Made by a program: the position numbers and the translations under genes. A DNA stretch of 64,000 bases from JAKLKS01 sp964370855 (GTDB lineage Bacteria > Planctomycetota > JAJSAM01 > JAKLKS01), in NCBI GenBank assembly GCA_964370855.1, contig CAYJMF010000008.1, positions 24,888 to 88,887 of the forward strand, written 5' to 3'. Below the pieces are notes generated by a model. It ran no database searches. It saw only the letters and a list, made by a program, of their open reading frames with translations, and was not told where the DNA came from. Positions 1-9,700 of the stretch are shown here, piece after piece. Position 1 is the first letter of the stretch. Each line of letters begins with the position of its first letter.

Positions 1-3000
1 ACCGCCTCCGTCGCCCACCGCGTCAACGAGGTCATCGCCATCTACCCCATCACCCCCTCCAGCAACATGGGGGAGCACGCCGACGAATGGTCCTCCAAGG
101 GGAAGAAGAACATCTGGGGCACCGTCCCTCTCGTCGTCGAGATGCAGAGCGAGGGCGGCGCCGCGGGAGCGGTCCACGGCGCCCTCCAGACCGGATCCCT
201 CACCACCACCTTCACGGCGAGCCAGGGCCTCCTCCTGATGATCCCCAACATGTTCAAGATCGCCGGAGAACTCACCTCCACCGTCTTCCACGTCTCCGCC
301 CGCACCGTCGCCACCCACGCCCTGTCCATCTTCGGCGACCACGGCGACGTCATGGCCTGCCGCACCACGGGCTGGGGGATGCTCTGCTCCGGGTCGGTCC
401 AGGAGGCCCAGGACTTCGCCCTCATCGCCCAGGCCGCCACCCTCGAGGCGCGCATCCCCGTGCTGCACTTCTTCGACGGGTTCCGCACCAGCCACGAGGT
501 CGCCAAGATCGAGACCCTCTCCGACGACGACCTCCGCGCCATGATCGACGACGACCTCGTCGCCGCCCACCGCGCGCGGGGCCTGACCCCCGACCGGCCC
601 GTTCTTCGCGGCACCGCGCAGAACCCCGACGTCTTCTTCCAGGCGCGGGAGGCCGCCAACCCCTGGTACGACGCCTTCCCCGGGATCCTCCGGAAGGCCA
701 TGGACCGGTTCGCCGGGATCACGGGCCGGAAGTACCTCCCCTACGAGTACGCCGGCCACCCGGAGGCGGAGCGGGTCGTCGTCCTCATGGGGTCCGGCGC
801 CGAGATCGCCCACGAGGCCGTGGACCGCCTCGTCGCCGGCGGGGAGAAGGTGGGGGTCCTCAAGGTCCGCCTCTTCCGCCCCTTCGATCCCGCGGGGCTG
901 CTCGCGGCGCTCCCCCCCACGGTGAAGGCCATCGCCGTCCTCGACCGCACCAAGGAGCCCGGCGCCGCCGGCGAGCCCCTCTACAAGGACGTCCTCTCCG
1001 CCGTCGCCGAGGCGCGGGACGAGGGCGCCCTCCCCATGAAGAAGGCCCCCCGCGTCGTCGGCGGGCGGTACGGCCTCTCGTCGAAGGAGTTCACGCCCGC
1101 CATGGTGAAGGCGGTCCTCGACAACCTCGAGGGGAGGAAGCCGCGCAACCGGTTCACCGTGGGCATCCGGGACGACGTCACCGGGACCTCCCTCGATTTC
1201 GACCCCGAGGCCCTGCCCGAGGAGAAGGACGTCGTGCGGGCCATGTTCTTCGGCCTCGGCGCCGACGGCACCGTGAGCGCCAACAAGAACTCCATCAAGA
1301 TCATCGGCGAGGAGACGGACAACTTCGCGCAGGGCTACTTCGTCTACGACTCGAAGAAGTCCGGCGCCATCACCACGAGCCACCTGCGCTTCGGCCCCCG
1401 CCCCATCCGCTCCTCCTATCTGATCCGCGAGGCCTCCTTCATCGCCTGCCACCAGTGGGGCTTCCTCGAGAAGTACGACATGCTGCGGTTCGCCGCGCCG
1501 GGCGCCGTGTTCCTCCTCAACGCGCCGGGCGGCGCCGAGGGCGCGTGGGACCGCCTCCCGAGGACGGTGCAGGAGGACTGCATCGCGCGGCGCCTGCGGG
1601 TCTTCGCCATCGACGCCTACAGGGTCGCCGGCGAGACCGGCATGGGCACCCGCATCAACACCATCATGCAGACCTGCTTCTTCGCCATCAGCGGCGTCCT
1701 CCCGAGGGAGGAGGCCATCGCGAAGATCAAGGAGGCGGTGAAGAAGACCTACGGCGGCCGCGGCGAGGACGTCGTGCGGCGGAACTTCGAGGCCGTGGAC
1801 CGGAGCCTCGCGGCCCTCCACGAGCTCCCCGTGCCCGCGGCGGCGACCTCCGTCATCGAGAAGCCCCCCACGGTGCCCGCGGAGGCGCCGGACTTCGTGA
1901 AGAGGTTCACCGCCCCCATCCTCGCCGGGTTCGGCGACGACCTCCCCGTCAGCGCCTTCACCCCTGACGGCACCTTCCCGACGGCCACCTCGCAGTGGGA
2001 GAAGCGGGCCATCGCCATGGAGATCCCGCTCTGGGATCCCGACGCCTGCGTGCAGTGCGGCAAGTGCGCCATGGTCTGCCCCCACGCCGCCATCCGGACG
2101 AAGGTCTACGAGCCCTCCCTGCTGGACCGGGCGCCGGAGGGGTTCAAGAGCCGCGACTACCGTTCGCTCTCGATGAAGGGCATGAAGTACACCATCCAGA
2201 CCTCCCCCGAGGACTGCACCGGCTGCCACCTCTGCGTCGAGGTCTGCCCGACCCACACCGTGGCGTCGCCTCGGCACGGGGCCCGCTTCGCGAAGCCCGA
2301 GGGGGACGGCCTCCTCCCCCGCTGGGTGCGGGACAAGCGGCGGGCCCTCAACATGGCGCCGCTGGCCGACGTCCGCGAGGAGGAGAAGCGGACCTTCTCC
2401 TTCTTCATGCGACTCCCCGAGGCGGACCGCACCCTCGTGGATCCGGCGAAGATCGACTCGAGCCAGGTGCTCCGGCCGCTCTTCGAATACTCCGGCGCCT
2501 GCTCCGGCTGCGGCGAGACCCCCTACGTCAAGCTCCTCTCCCAGCTCTTCGGCGACCGGGCGCTGGTGGCCAACGCCACGGGCTGCTCCTCCATCTACGG
2601 GGGCAACCTCCCCACCACCCCCTGGGCCGTGGACGGCGCGGGGCGGGGGCCGGCGTGGTCCAACTCCCTCTTCGAGGACAACGCCGAGTTCGGCTACGGG
2701 TTCCGGCTCACCGTGGAGCGGCAGGAGGCCTTCGCGAAGGAGCTGCTGCTGCGCACGGGCGGGGCCCTGGACGAGAACCTCGTGAAGGGGCTCCTCGGGG
2801 CGGACCAGTCCTCGGAGACGGGCATCCGCGACCAGCGGGCGCGGGTGGCGGAGCTGAAGAAGCGGCTCGCGGCCCTCGACGGCTCCCGCGGCGGCGACGC
2901 GCGGCTGCTGCTCACCGTGGCGGACTTCCTCGTGCGGAAGAGCGTCTGGATCGTGGGCGGGGACGGCTGGGCCTACGACATCGGCTACGGCGGCCTCGAC

Positions 3001-3678
3001 CACGTGCTCGCCTCGGGGAGGGACGTCAACGTCCTCGTCCTCGACACCGAGGTCTACTCCAACACCGGCGGGCAGATGTCCAAGGCGACGCCCATCGGCG
3101 CGGTGGCGAAGTTCGCCGCCGGCGGGAAGCCCACGGGGAAGAAGGACCTGGCCATGCTCGCCATGTCCTACGGGAACGTCTACGTCGCCCGCGTCGCCAT
3201 GGGCGCCAACGACCGCCAGACCCTGCAGGCGTTCCTCGAGGCGGAGTCCTGGCACGGCCCGTCCATCATCATCGCGTACAGCCACTGCATCGCCCACGGC
3301 ATCGACATGGCCAAGGGGCTCACGCACCAGCGGAGGGCCGTGGAGAGCGGACTGTGGAACCTCGTGCGCTACGACCCCCGCCGCGCCGACGCGGGCCTGC
3401 CTCCCCTGCAGATCGACTCCGCGCCGCCGCGCCTGCGGGTGAAGGACGCGATGTACGAGGAGGTGCGCTGGAAGATGCTCACCCGGATGCACCCCGCCGA
3501 GGCGGAGCGGCTCCTCGTCCTCGCCCAGGCCGAGGCCGACGCGCGCGAACGGCTCTACCGGCTTCTGGCCCGCGGGGACGCCCCGCCCGCCGAGGCGGCG
3601 AAGGCGGCGGAGGCCCTCGCCGAGGCATCGAAGGCCGTCGCGGCGGCGCCCGCCCCGGCCGTCCCCCTGGAGGTGTAA
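1..3678 (+). CDS. nifJ: Pyruvate:ferredoxin (flavodoxin) oxidoreductase, 5' truncated
   Basis: Single-chain pyruvate:ferredoxin oxidoreductase, which decarboxylates pyruvate to acetyl-CoA, CO2 and reduced ferredoxin in the cytoplasm. The frame is open from base 1, and the first residues (TASVAHRVNEVIAIYPITPS) are the conserved start of the pyrimidine-binding domain, so only about 10-15 N-terminal residues lie outside the window; the ATG at 67 is internal. 1225 residues are present, close to the family length. Two 4Fe-4S ferredoxin motifs are seen (CVQCGKCAMVCP from residue 683, then CTGCHLCVEVCP). The GACSGCGETPY and TGCSSIYGG motifs and the thiamine-diphosphate segment GDGWAYDIGYGG plus SNTGGQMSKATP near the C terminus complete the catalytic set. 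It is followed after 2 bases by the dihydroorotate-dehydrogenase-like gene, a common pairing. It suggests anaerobic or facultative carbon metabolism, with acs further along acting on the same acetyl-CoA pool. Confidence 0.97.
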   Translation, partial: TASVAHRVNEVIAIYPITPSSNMGEHADEWSSKGKKNIWGTVPLVVEMQSEGGAAGAVHGALQTGSLTTTFTASQGLLLMIPNMFKIAGELTSTVFHVSARTVATHALSIFGDHGDVMACRTTGWGMLCSGSVQEAQDFALIAQAATLEARIPVLHFFDGFRTSHEVAKIETLSDDDLRAMIDDDLVAAHRARGLTPDRPVLRGTAQNPDVFFQAREAANPWYDAFPGILRKAMDRFAGITGRKYLPYEYAGHPEAERVVVLMGSGAEIAHEAVDRLVAGGEKVGVLKVRLFRPFDPAGLLAALPPTVKAIAVLDRTKEPGAAGEPLYKDVLSAVAEARDEGALPMKKAPRVVGGRYGLSSKEFTPAMVKAVLDNLEGRKPRNRFTVGIRDDVTGTSLDFDPEALPEEKDVVRAMFFGLGADGTVSANKNSIKIIGEETDNFAQGYFVYDSKKSGAITTSHLRFGPRPIRSSYLIREASFIACHQWGFLEKYDMLRFAAPGAVFLLNAPGGAEGAWDRLPRTVQEDCIARRLRVFAIDAYRVAGETGMGTRINTIMQTCFFAISGVLPREEAIAKIKEAVKKTYGGRGEDVVRRNFEAVDRSLAALHELPVPAAATSVIEKPPTVPAEAPDFVKRFTAPILAGFGDDLPVSAFTPDGTFPTATSQWEKRAIAMEIPLWDPDACVQCGKCAMVCPHAAIRTKVYEPSLLDRAPEGFKSRDYRSLSMKGMKYTIQTSPEDCTGCHLCVEVCPTHTVASPRHGARFAKPEGDGLLPRWVRDKRRALNMAPLADVREEEKRTFSFFMRLPEADRTLVDPAKIDSSQVLRPLFEYSGACSGCGETPYVKLLSQLFGDRALVANATGCSSIYGGNLPTTPWAVDGAGRGPAWSNSLFEDNAEFGYGFRLTVERQEAFAKELLLRTGGALDENLVKGLLGADQSSETGIRDQRARVAELKKRLAALDGSRGGDARLLLTVADFLVRKSVWIVGGDGWAYDIGYGGLDHVLASGRDVNVLVLDTEVYSNTGGQMSKATPIGAVAKFAAGGKPTGKKDLAMLAMSYGNVYVARVAMGANDRQTLQAFLEAESWHGPSIIIAYSHCIAHGIDMAKGLTHQRRAVESGLWNLVRYDPRRADAGLPPLQIDSAPPRLRVKDAMYEEVRWKMLTRMHPAEAERLLVLAQAEADARERLYRLLARGDAPPAEAAKAAEALAEASKAVAAAPAPAVPLEV

Positions 3679-3680
3679 AC

Positions 3681-4673
3681 GTGGACCTCTCCGTCAACTG
3701 GCTCGGGATGCGGCTCCCCCACCCCCTCGTCCCCTCCGCGGCCCAGCCCCTCAGCAAGGACCTCGCCACGCTGTTGCGCCTCGAGGACGCCGGCGCGGCG
3801 GCGGTGATCGTGCACTCCCTCTTCGAGGAGCAGGTCGCGTCGGAGCAGCTGGAGCTGGAGCGGTTCCTCGACCACGGGACGGATTCCTTCTCCGAGGCGC
3901 TCTCCTTCTTCCCGGCACCGGACCGCTACCAGCACGGGCTCGACGACTACCTCGAGCTCGTGCGGTCCGCCAAGGAGCGGCTGTCGGTGCCCGTGGCCGG
4001 GAGCCTCAACGGGGTTTCCCCGGGCGGCTGGACGGAGTACGCGAAGCTGCTGGAGGACGCCGGCGCCGACGCCATCGAGCTCAACATCTACTACATCCCC
4101 ACGGACCCGGACCGGACCGGCGAGGAGGTGGAGAAGCTCTACCTCGACGTGCTCGACGCCGTGAAGCGGCGGGTGAAGATCCCCGTGGCCGTGAAGATCG
4201 GGCCCTTCTTCTCCTCCCTGCCCAACTTCACGCGGCGGCTGGAGCGCTCGGGGGCGGCGGGGATCTCCCTCTTCAACCGGTTCTACAACTCCGACATCTA
4301 CGTCGAGACCCTGGAGGTGGACCCCCACCTCATCCTGTCCACCTCCCCGGAGTCGCTGCTGCCGCTGCGCTGGATCGCCATCCTGCGCTCCCACCTCAAG
4401 CTCACCATCTCGGCGACGAGCGGGGTCTACACCGGTGAGGACGCCATCAAGCTCGTCATGGCCGGGGCCGACGTCGTGCACCTCTGCGGGGCGCTCCTCA
4501 AGCACGGGCCGGCGCGGCTCGGGGAGATCCGGGAATCCATGTCCCGCTGGCTCGAGCAGCACGAGTACGGGAGCCTCGCCGACGTCCAGGGCATCCTCTG
4601 CCGCGAGACCTGCCCCGACCCCAGCGCCTTCGAACGCGCCAACTACATGAAGGTCCTCCACAGCTGGGGGTAG
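3681..4673 (+). CDS. Dihydroorotate dehydrogenase-like FMN protein
   Basis: 330-residue TIM-barrel protein of the dihydroorotate dehydrogenase-like family that usually sits beside nifJ; its substrate is not established. The start is a GTG only 2 bases after the nifJ stop, giving VDLSVNWLGMRLPHPLVPSA, the usual N terminus. The family-typical C terminus (CRETCPDPSAFERANYMKVL) is present, as are ELNIYY and VAVKIGPFF strands expected around the FMN/substrate pocket. Other downstream starts would cut into the first beta strand. Contiguity with nifJ suggests one transcript and possibly an electron-transfer role linked to ferredoxin rather than pyrimidine synthesis; that is inference. An inverted repeat begins 9 bases after the stop codon and may end the transcript. 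Confidence 0.9.
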   Translation: MDLSVNWLGMRLPHPLVPSAAQPLSKDLATLLRLEDAGAAAVIVHSLFEEQVASEQLELERFLDHGTDSFSEALSFFPAPDRYQHGLDDYLELVRSAKERLSVPVAGSLNGVSPGGWTEYAKLLEDAGADAIELNIYYIPTDPDRTGEEVEKLYLDVLDAVKRRVKIPVAVKIGPFFSSLPNFTRRLERSGAAGISLFNRFYNSDIYVETLEVDPHLILSTSPESLLPLRWIAILRSHLKLTISATSGVYTGEDAIKLVMAGADVVHLCGALLKHGPARLGEIRESMSRWLEQHEYGSLADVQGILCRETCPDPSAFERANYMKVLHSWG

Positions 4674-4681
4674 GGGCGAGG

Positions 4682-4794
4682 GGGGAAAGGCGGGGACGTT
4701 CTCAAGTTATAAAGTTATTCCGTGGGACGACCCCGCCTCGCGAATGGGGGATGAGGAATAACTTTATAACTTGAGAACGTCCCCGCCTTTCCCC
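4682..4794. repeat. Family A long inverted repeat, copy 1
   Basis: Arms 4682-4721 and 4755-4794 are 40 bases each and perfectly complementary, with a 33-base loop. The outer part of each arm is GC-rich and contains GGCGGGGACGTTC; the inner part is AT-rich (AAGTTATAAAGTTATT), unlike the surrounding genome. It starts 9 bases after the stop of the upstream gene. The outer motif is shared with the repeats at 6578-6694 and 14410-14519. It could form a strong hairpin in RNA. It may be a palindromic REP-type element, a terminator, or both. Confidence 0.9.
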
Positions 4795-4884
4795 GCCCCC
4801 CCCCTGTCCGCCGGAGGGGGGTTTGCGGTTGAATCCCTCGGAGGGTTCCTCTATATCCGGGACCCGGACCAGGGGGATCCCGCC

Positions 4885-6561
4885 ATGAACCGCACGCTGA
4901 CCGCCGTCCTCGCCGCCGCCGCCGCGGGACTCGCCGCGTGGCCCGTGCTGGCCGACCACGAGCCCACCGGGGCCATCGAGCCCACGGCCGACGAGCAGGT
5001 CGGCATCTACGAGCTCAACCGGGCGCGGAACGACCCCGCCGCCTACGGCGAGGAGATCGACTTCGACCTCTCCTCCGTCCCCGCCCGCCCCCCCCTCGCG
5101 GTGAACAGGAACCTCACCGGGTCGGCCCACTTCCACGCCCAGGTCATGTTCGACCACCACGAGTACGGGCACATCTCCACCCTCTACGGCATCGGCCCCA
5201 ACCAGATGGCCGTGGACAACGGGTACGACCTGTTCGGCTTCGGCCTCGACAACAACTGGACCACGGTCAACACCATCGAGTCCATCATGCGGAGCGTGAA
5301 CCAGGTCGCCACCGCGCCCGCCGCCGTCAAGACCCTCGTCATCGACAAGGACGTCTCCGGCGCCGGCCACCGGGTCCACCTGCTTGCCATCGGCAACTAC
5401 GGGGACCACCGGGAAATCGGCTTCGGCTGGGCCGCGGGCACCGACTCCTTCCCCGAGTTCGGGCTCCCCAAGCTCCTCCCCACGAAGACCCTCGCCATCC
5501 ACACCGCCTACGAATCGGCAGGCGACACCTTCGTCACCGGGGTGGTCTTCCGGGACGCCAACGGAAACCGCCGTTACGACAGGGGCGAGGGGATCGGCGG
5601 CGCCACCGTGGACGTGGCCGGCGAGGGGTCCGCGGTCTCCATGGCCAACGGCGGGTACTCCGTCGAGGTGGGGGCCGGCACCCACCTCGTGACCTGCTCG
5701 GGGGGCGACTTCGCGGGCTCCTCCCAGGCCCTCGTGACGGTCGGGGCCGACAACGTCGAGGTGGACTTCCACTCCGGGCGCGCCGCCGGCGAGGTGGACT
5801 TCGCCTGGCGTGGAGGAATCGGCGCTGGCCCGACGGTGACCGCGACGGCCACGCCCTCCTCCGGCGTCTCCCCCCTGGCGGTGGACTTCGCCGCCTCCGG
5901 GATCGGGACCGGTGTCTACCTGTGGGACTTCTCCAACGGGGCCGACGACGAGGGCGCGGAGACCTCGCTCCTCTTCGGCGAGCCGGGGCTCTACCCCGTG
6001 ATCGCGACCGGCATCGACTCCTCCGGCTCCGGCCGCGCCCTCGCCCTGGTGTCCGTCGAGTCCCCCGGCTTCCCCGGCGAGGGGCTGACGGCCCCCGCCG
6101 ACGGCTCCCTGCACATCGTCAAGGGGGCGCTCAAGCGGGTCATCAAGGTCGCGGGCAAGGACCAGGCGAAGCTCTCCGCCACCCTCGAGGTCCCCGCCGG
6201 CTTCCTCCCCGCGGGGCAGGAGGTGGAGGTCTGCGTCGCCGGCGCGCTCCGGACCTTCACCCTGGACGCGAAGGGGAAGGCGGCCCTCCCCGACGGGAGC
6301 AAGCTCTCCCTCAAGGCGAAGTGGCCGAAGGACGGGTCCGGCGCACCCGCGGGCACCATCGCGAAGGTGGCGGCGACCCTCAAGGGGGACCTCGCCGTCC
6401 CCCTGGAGGCCGCCGGCCTCCGCGACCGCACCGAGACCCGGTCCCTCTCCGGGGTCCCCGCCGCGGTCCACTTCGCCGGCCACCCCTGGACCGCCGGGGG
6501 CACCCTGACGACCACAGCCGTCGAGGGAAAGACCGGCAAGGGCACCCTGGCGGCGGAGTAG
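4885..6561 (+). CDS. Secreted CAP/SCP-domain protein with PKD domain
   Basis: 558-residue exported protein. The start is the ATG at 4885, which gives a clean signal peptide (MNRTLTAVLAAAAAGLAAWP, cleavage near VLA-DH); an earlier in-frame ATG at 4771 lies inside the upstream repeat and is rejected. Residues about 30-210 resemble a CAP/SCP domain (VGIYELNRARNDPAAYGEEI, AQVMFDHHEYGHIS). Next comes an SdrD-B-like segment with an acidic calcium-loop motif (FRDANGNRRYDRGEGIGGATV). A PKD domain follows at about 310-390 (VYLWDFSNG...EPGLYPVIATG). The last 165 residues are an unassigned beta-rich Lys/Gly-rich domain. The role is unknown; the domains suggest an extracellular or surface protein. It is flanked on both sides by family A inverted repeats, so it is probably transcribed alone. 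Confidence 0.85.
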   Translation: MNRTLTAVLAAAAAGLAAWPVLADHEPTGAIEPTADEQVGIYELNRARNDPAAYGEEIDFDLSSVPARPPLAVNRNLTGSAHFHAQVMFDHHEYGHISTLYGIGPNQMAVDNGYDLFGFGLDNNWTTVNTIESIMRSVNQVATAPAAVKTLVIDKDVSGAGHRVHLLAIGNYGDHREIGFGWAAGTDSFPEFGLPKLLPTKTLAIHTAYESAGDTFVTGVVFRDANGNRRYDRGEGIGGATVDVAGEGSAVSMANGGYSVEVGAGTHLVTCSGGDFAGSSQALVTVGADNVEVDFHSGRAAGEVDFAWRGGIGAGPTVTATATPSSGVSPLAVDFAASGIGTGVYLWDFSNGADDEGAETSLLFGEPGLYPVIATGIDSSGSGRALALVSVESPGFPGEGLTAPADGSLHIVKGALKRVIKVAGKDQAKLSATLEVPAGFLPAGQEVEVCVAGALRTFTLDAKGKAALPDGSKLSLKAKWPKDGSGAPAGTIAKVAATLKGDLAVPLEAAGLRDRTETRSLSGVPAAVHFAGHPWTAGGTLTTTAVEGKTGKGTLAAE

Positions 6562-6577
6562 GGGCGGGGAGAGGCGG

Positions 6578-6694
6578 GGAAAGGCAGGGACGTTCCTAAC
6601 TAGGTAACTAACTCGGGGGAGCGGGATCCCGAGTCCCACCGAAGCGTTACCTCCCCCGAGTTAGTTACTTTGTTAGGAACGTCCCTGCCTTTCC
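6578..6694. repeat. Family A long inverted repeat, copy 2
   Basis: Arms 6578-6621 and 6651-6694 are 44 bases each with two mismatches and a 29-base loop. The outer motif GGCAGGGACGTTC matches copies 1 and 3. The inner part (CCTAAC, then GTAACTAACTCGG) is shared with copy 3 but not with copy 1. It starts 17 bases after the stop of the CAP-domain gene and leaves only about 50 bases for the promoter of the next gene. Confidence 0.9.
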
Positions 6695-6747
6695 GCCATG
6701 CGTATATACTGGAGGACTTCTCGCACCTTCCCGGGAGACCCCCCCCC

Positions 6748-9700
6748 ATGCGCCTGCGCCCCCTTCGTTTCGCCGCGGCGGCCCTCGCCCTCCTCGCAGG
6801 GGCCGGAACGCTGCGGGCCGACGAGACCTCCTCCAGGATCGACGAGGCCGAGGATCTCGCCCTCCGCGAGGAATCCCGGGCCAAGTACGAGGAGGCCCTC
6901 GCCGGCTTCGAGAAGGCCTTCGACCTCGCGGTCAAGGACGCAGCCACGACGGAGGACGCCCCCCGCGCCGCCCGATCCCGGGCCCGGGCCGAGGCCTACC
7001 TCACGAAGATCGACGCCCTCTCGGGGAAGACCTCGGGCCACCGCCGCGCCGACGAGTTCCTCCGGGGGTTCAAGGCCGAGGAGCTCGGCCCCGTGCTCAA
7101 GGGCTGGGTGGACTGGGAGCGGGTGCGCTTCCTCCGCCAGGCCGGCGAGGTGGACGCATCCCGGGAGCTCCTCGGCTCCCTCGGCTTCGTCACGAAGTGG
7201 TGGATCGTCGGCCCCTTCGACAACGAGCGCGGCCAGGGCTTCTCCAAGGTCCAGGGCCCCCTCGACGACGAGGGCATCACCGTGGACCTCTCCGCGACCT
7301 TCCAGGGCAAGGAGCGCCGCGTCGGGTGGCGGGCCGTCCCCGCCGTCCACCCCTACGGGTGGATCGACCTCGACACGATGCTGCGCCCCGCGGACCAGTG
7401 CCTCGCCTACGCCGTCACCTGGCTGCGCTTCGACGAGCCCGCCGACGTCGCCCTCCGGTTCGGCTCCGACGAGGCCATCGTCGCCTGGGTCAACGGCACG
7501 AAGGTGCTGGAGCGGGACGTCATCCGCAACGGCGGCTTCGACCAGGACGTCGTCGGCGTCTCCATGGCGAAGGGCTGGAACCGCATCCTCGTGAAGGTCT
7601 GCGACAACACCGGCCCCTGGGGCTTCCGCATGCGGGTCACGGGGAAGGACGGCACGCCCGTGGCGGACCTCGCCGTGCCCGGCTCCGAGGAGGAGGTCCA
7701 GGCCGCCGCCGCCGCCACCGCCGACGGCCCCGAGGCCGCCCGCGTCGAGGCCTCCCGCGGGGCCCTCGACGCCCTCGAGCCCGCCGCCCCGAAGGGGGCC
7801 ACCGCCGAGGAGGGCTCCGAGGACGCCCGGGCCTACTTCTGGCTCGGCCTCCTCCACCGCGCGCGCCAGTACGACGACCAGAAGAAGGACCTGACGGACC
7901 GCAAGTACCTCGAGCGGGCCGCGAAGCTCCGCCCCGACGACCCCGTCTACCGCTTCCACGCCGCCGAGTCCGCCACCCGCCCCATCGAGATGGCCGTCGA
8001 GAAGGAGGAGAACCAGCAGCGCCGCGGCCGCGAGAAGGCCGTGGAGCTCGATCCCGAGTACGCCGAGGCCTACTACGCCCTGGCCGGCTACTACACCTTC
8101 TCCCTCCCCAACCTGCCCCGCGCCGAGGAGATGGTCCGCCGCGCCCTGGCCATCAACGACTCCTTCCTCGAGGCCCACCTCCTCCTGGCCGACGTGCTCC
8201 GCCGCCGCGGCTTCGCCACGGAGGCCGACCTCGAGATGCGCGCCCTCCTCGCCCGCCCGGAGTTCGCAGGCCGCACGGCGCTCCTGCGGGAGAAGGCCGA
8301 CGCCGGCGACGAGGCGGGCCTCATGGCCGCCGCCGCCGACGCCTGCCGGAAGGCCCTGGACATCGACCGGGAGGACGGCGCCAGCCGCGCCCGCCTCGCC
8401 CGTATCCTCCAGAGGGAGGGGCTCGCCGACGACGCCGTCGGGGTCTTCGACGAGCGCATCCGCCTCAACCCCTTCGACCTCGACGCCCACCGGCGCAAGG
8501 CCTTCTTCCTCGAGGGCCTCGCCCGCCTCCCCGAGTCCGCCGCCGCCGCCGCCGCGGGCCTCGAACTCGCCCCCGAGGACGAGTACCTCCTCGACCTCGA
8601 GGGCCGCGTCCTCCACCGCCTCGGGAGGAGGGAGGACGCCGTCGCCCGCTGGAAGGAGGCCCTCCGGGTCAACCCGAAGAACGCCGTCCTCAAGCGGTAC
8701 CTCGAATGGCTCGACCCCTCCATGAAGCCCTTCGAGCTGCCCTACGTGGAGGACGCCAACGGGCTCCTCGCCTCCGTGCGCGGGAGGGAGAAGGAGAACC
8801 CGGAGAACGACCCCAGCGTCGTCGTCCTCGACAAGGGCGTCGTCCGCGTCAACACCGACGGGACCTACTCGACCTTCACCCAGAAGATCGTGAAGATCCT
8901 CAACAACCAGGGCGTCAAGCAGAACGTCTTCTACTCCGCCGGGGGCTTCTTCTCCGCGGAGCAGTCCTTCGAGTGGCGCACGGCCCGCGTCTGGCGGGCC
9001 GACGGCTCCGTGGAGGAGGCCCAGGTCCAGGCCGGCGCCCCCTACGTCCGCTGGCCCCAGCTCCAGCCCGGCGACGCCATCGAGGTGCAGCACCGCGTGG
9101 ACCAGCTCGCCCAGACCTTCTTCGGCGACTACTACGGCGACCACTGGATGTTCGTCGATCGCGTTCCCATCGTGCGCAGCGAGTGGACCGTCATCTCCCC
9201 CGTGGAGAAGGAGCTCGCGGTCCACGTGAAGAACATGCCCGGCGACTCCGGGACCCCCGCCGTCTCGAAGACCGAGGACGGGAAGTTCACGGTCCGGACG
9301 TGGTCCCTGAAGGACGTCCCGAAGATCCGCCTCGAGCCGGGCATGCCCCACCCCGGCGAGACCCGGCCCGTGGTGGAGGTCTCCTCCTACCACGACTGGA
9401 ACCAGTTCGCCACCTGGTGGTGGAACCTCATCAAGAAGCAGTTCGTCGTGGACGACGGGATGCGGGAGAAGGTGGCCGAGCTCGTGAAGGGGAAGGAGAC
9501 CCGGCTCGAGAAGGTCCGGGCCATCTACGACTTCGTGGTCACCGACATCCAGTACCAGGCCTGGGAGTTCGGCGTCCACGGCTACAAGCCCTATTCCGCC
9601 ACCGCGATCTTCAACCGCAAGTGGGGCGACTGCAAGGACAAGGCCATCCTCATCCGCACCCTGCTCGCGGAGGTCGGCATCGAGGCCTTCCCGGTCCTCA

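Noticed and set aside
4682..4794. Insertion sequence or MITE with target duplications
   Set aside because: The arms are long inverted repeats, but I see no flanking direct repeat and no transposase, so I call it a palindromic repeat only.
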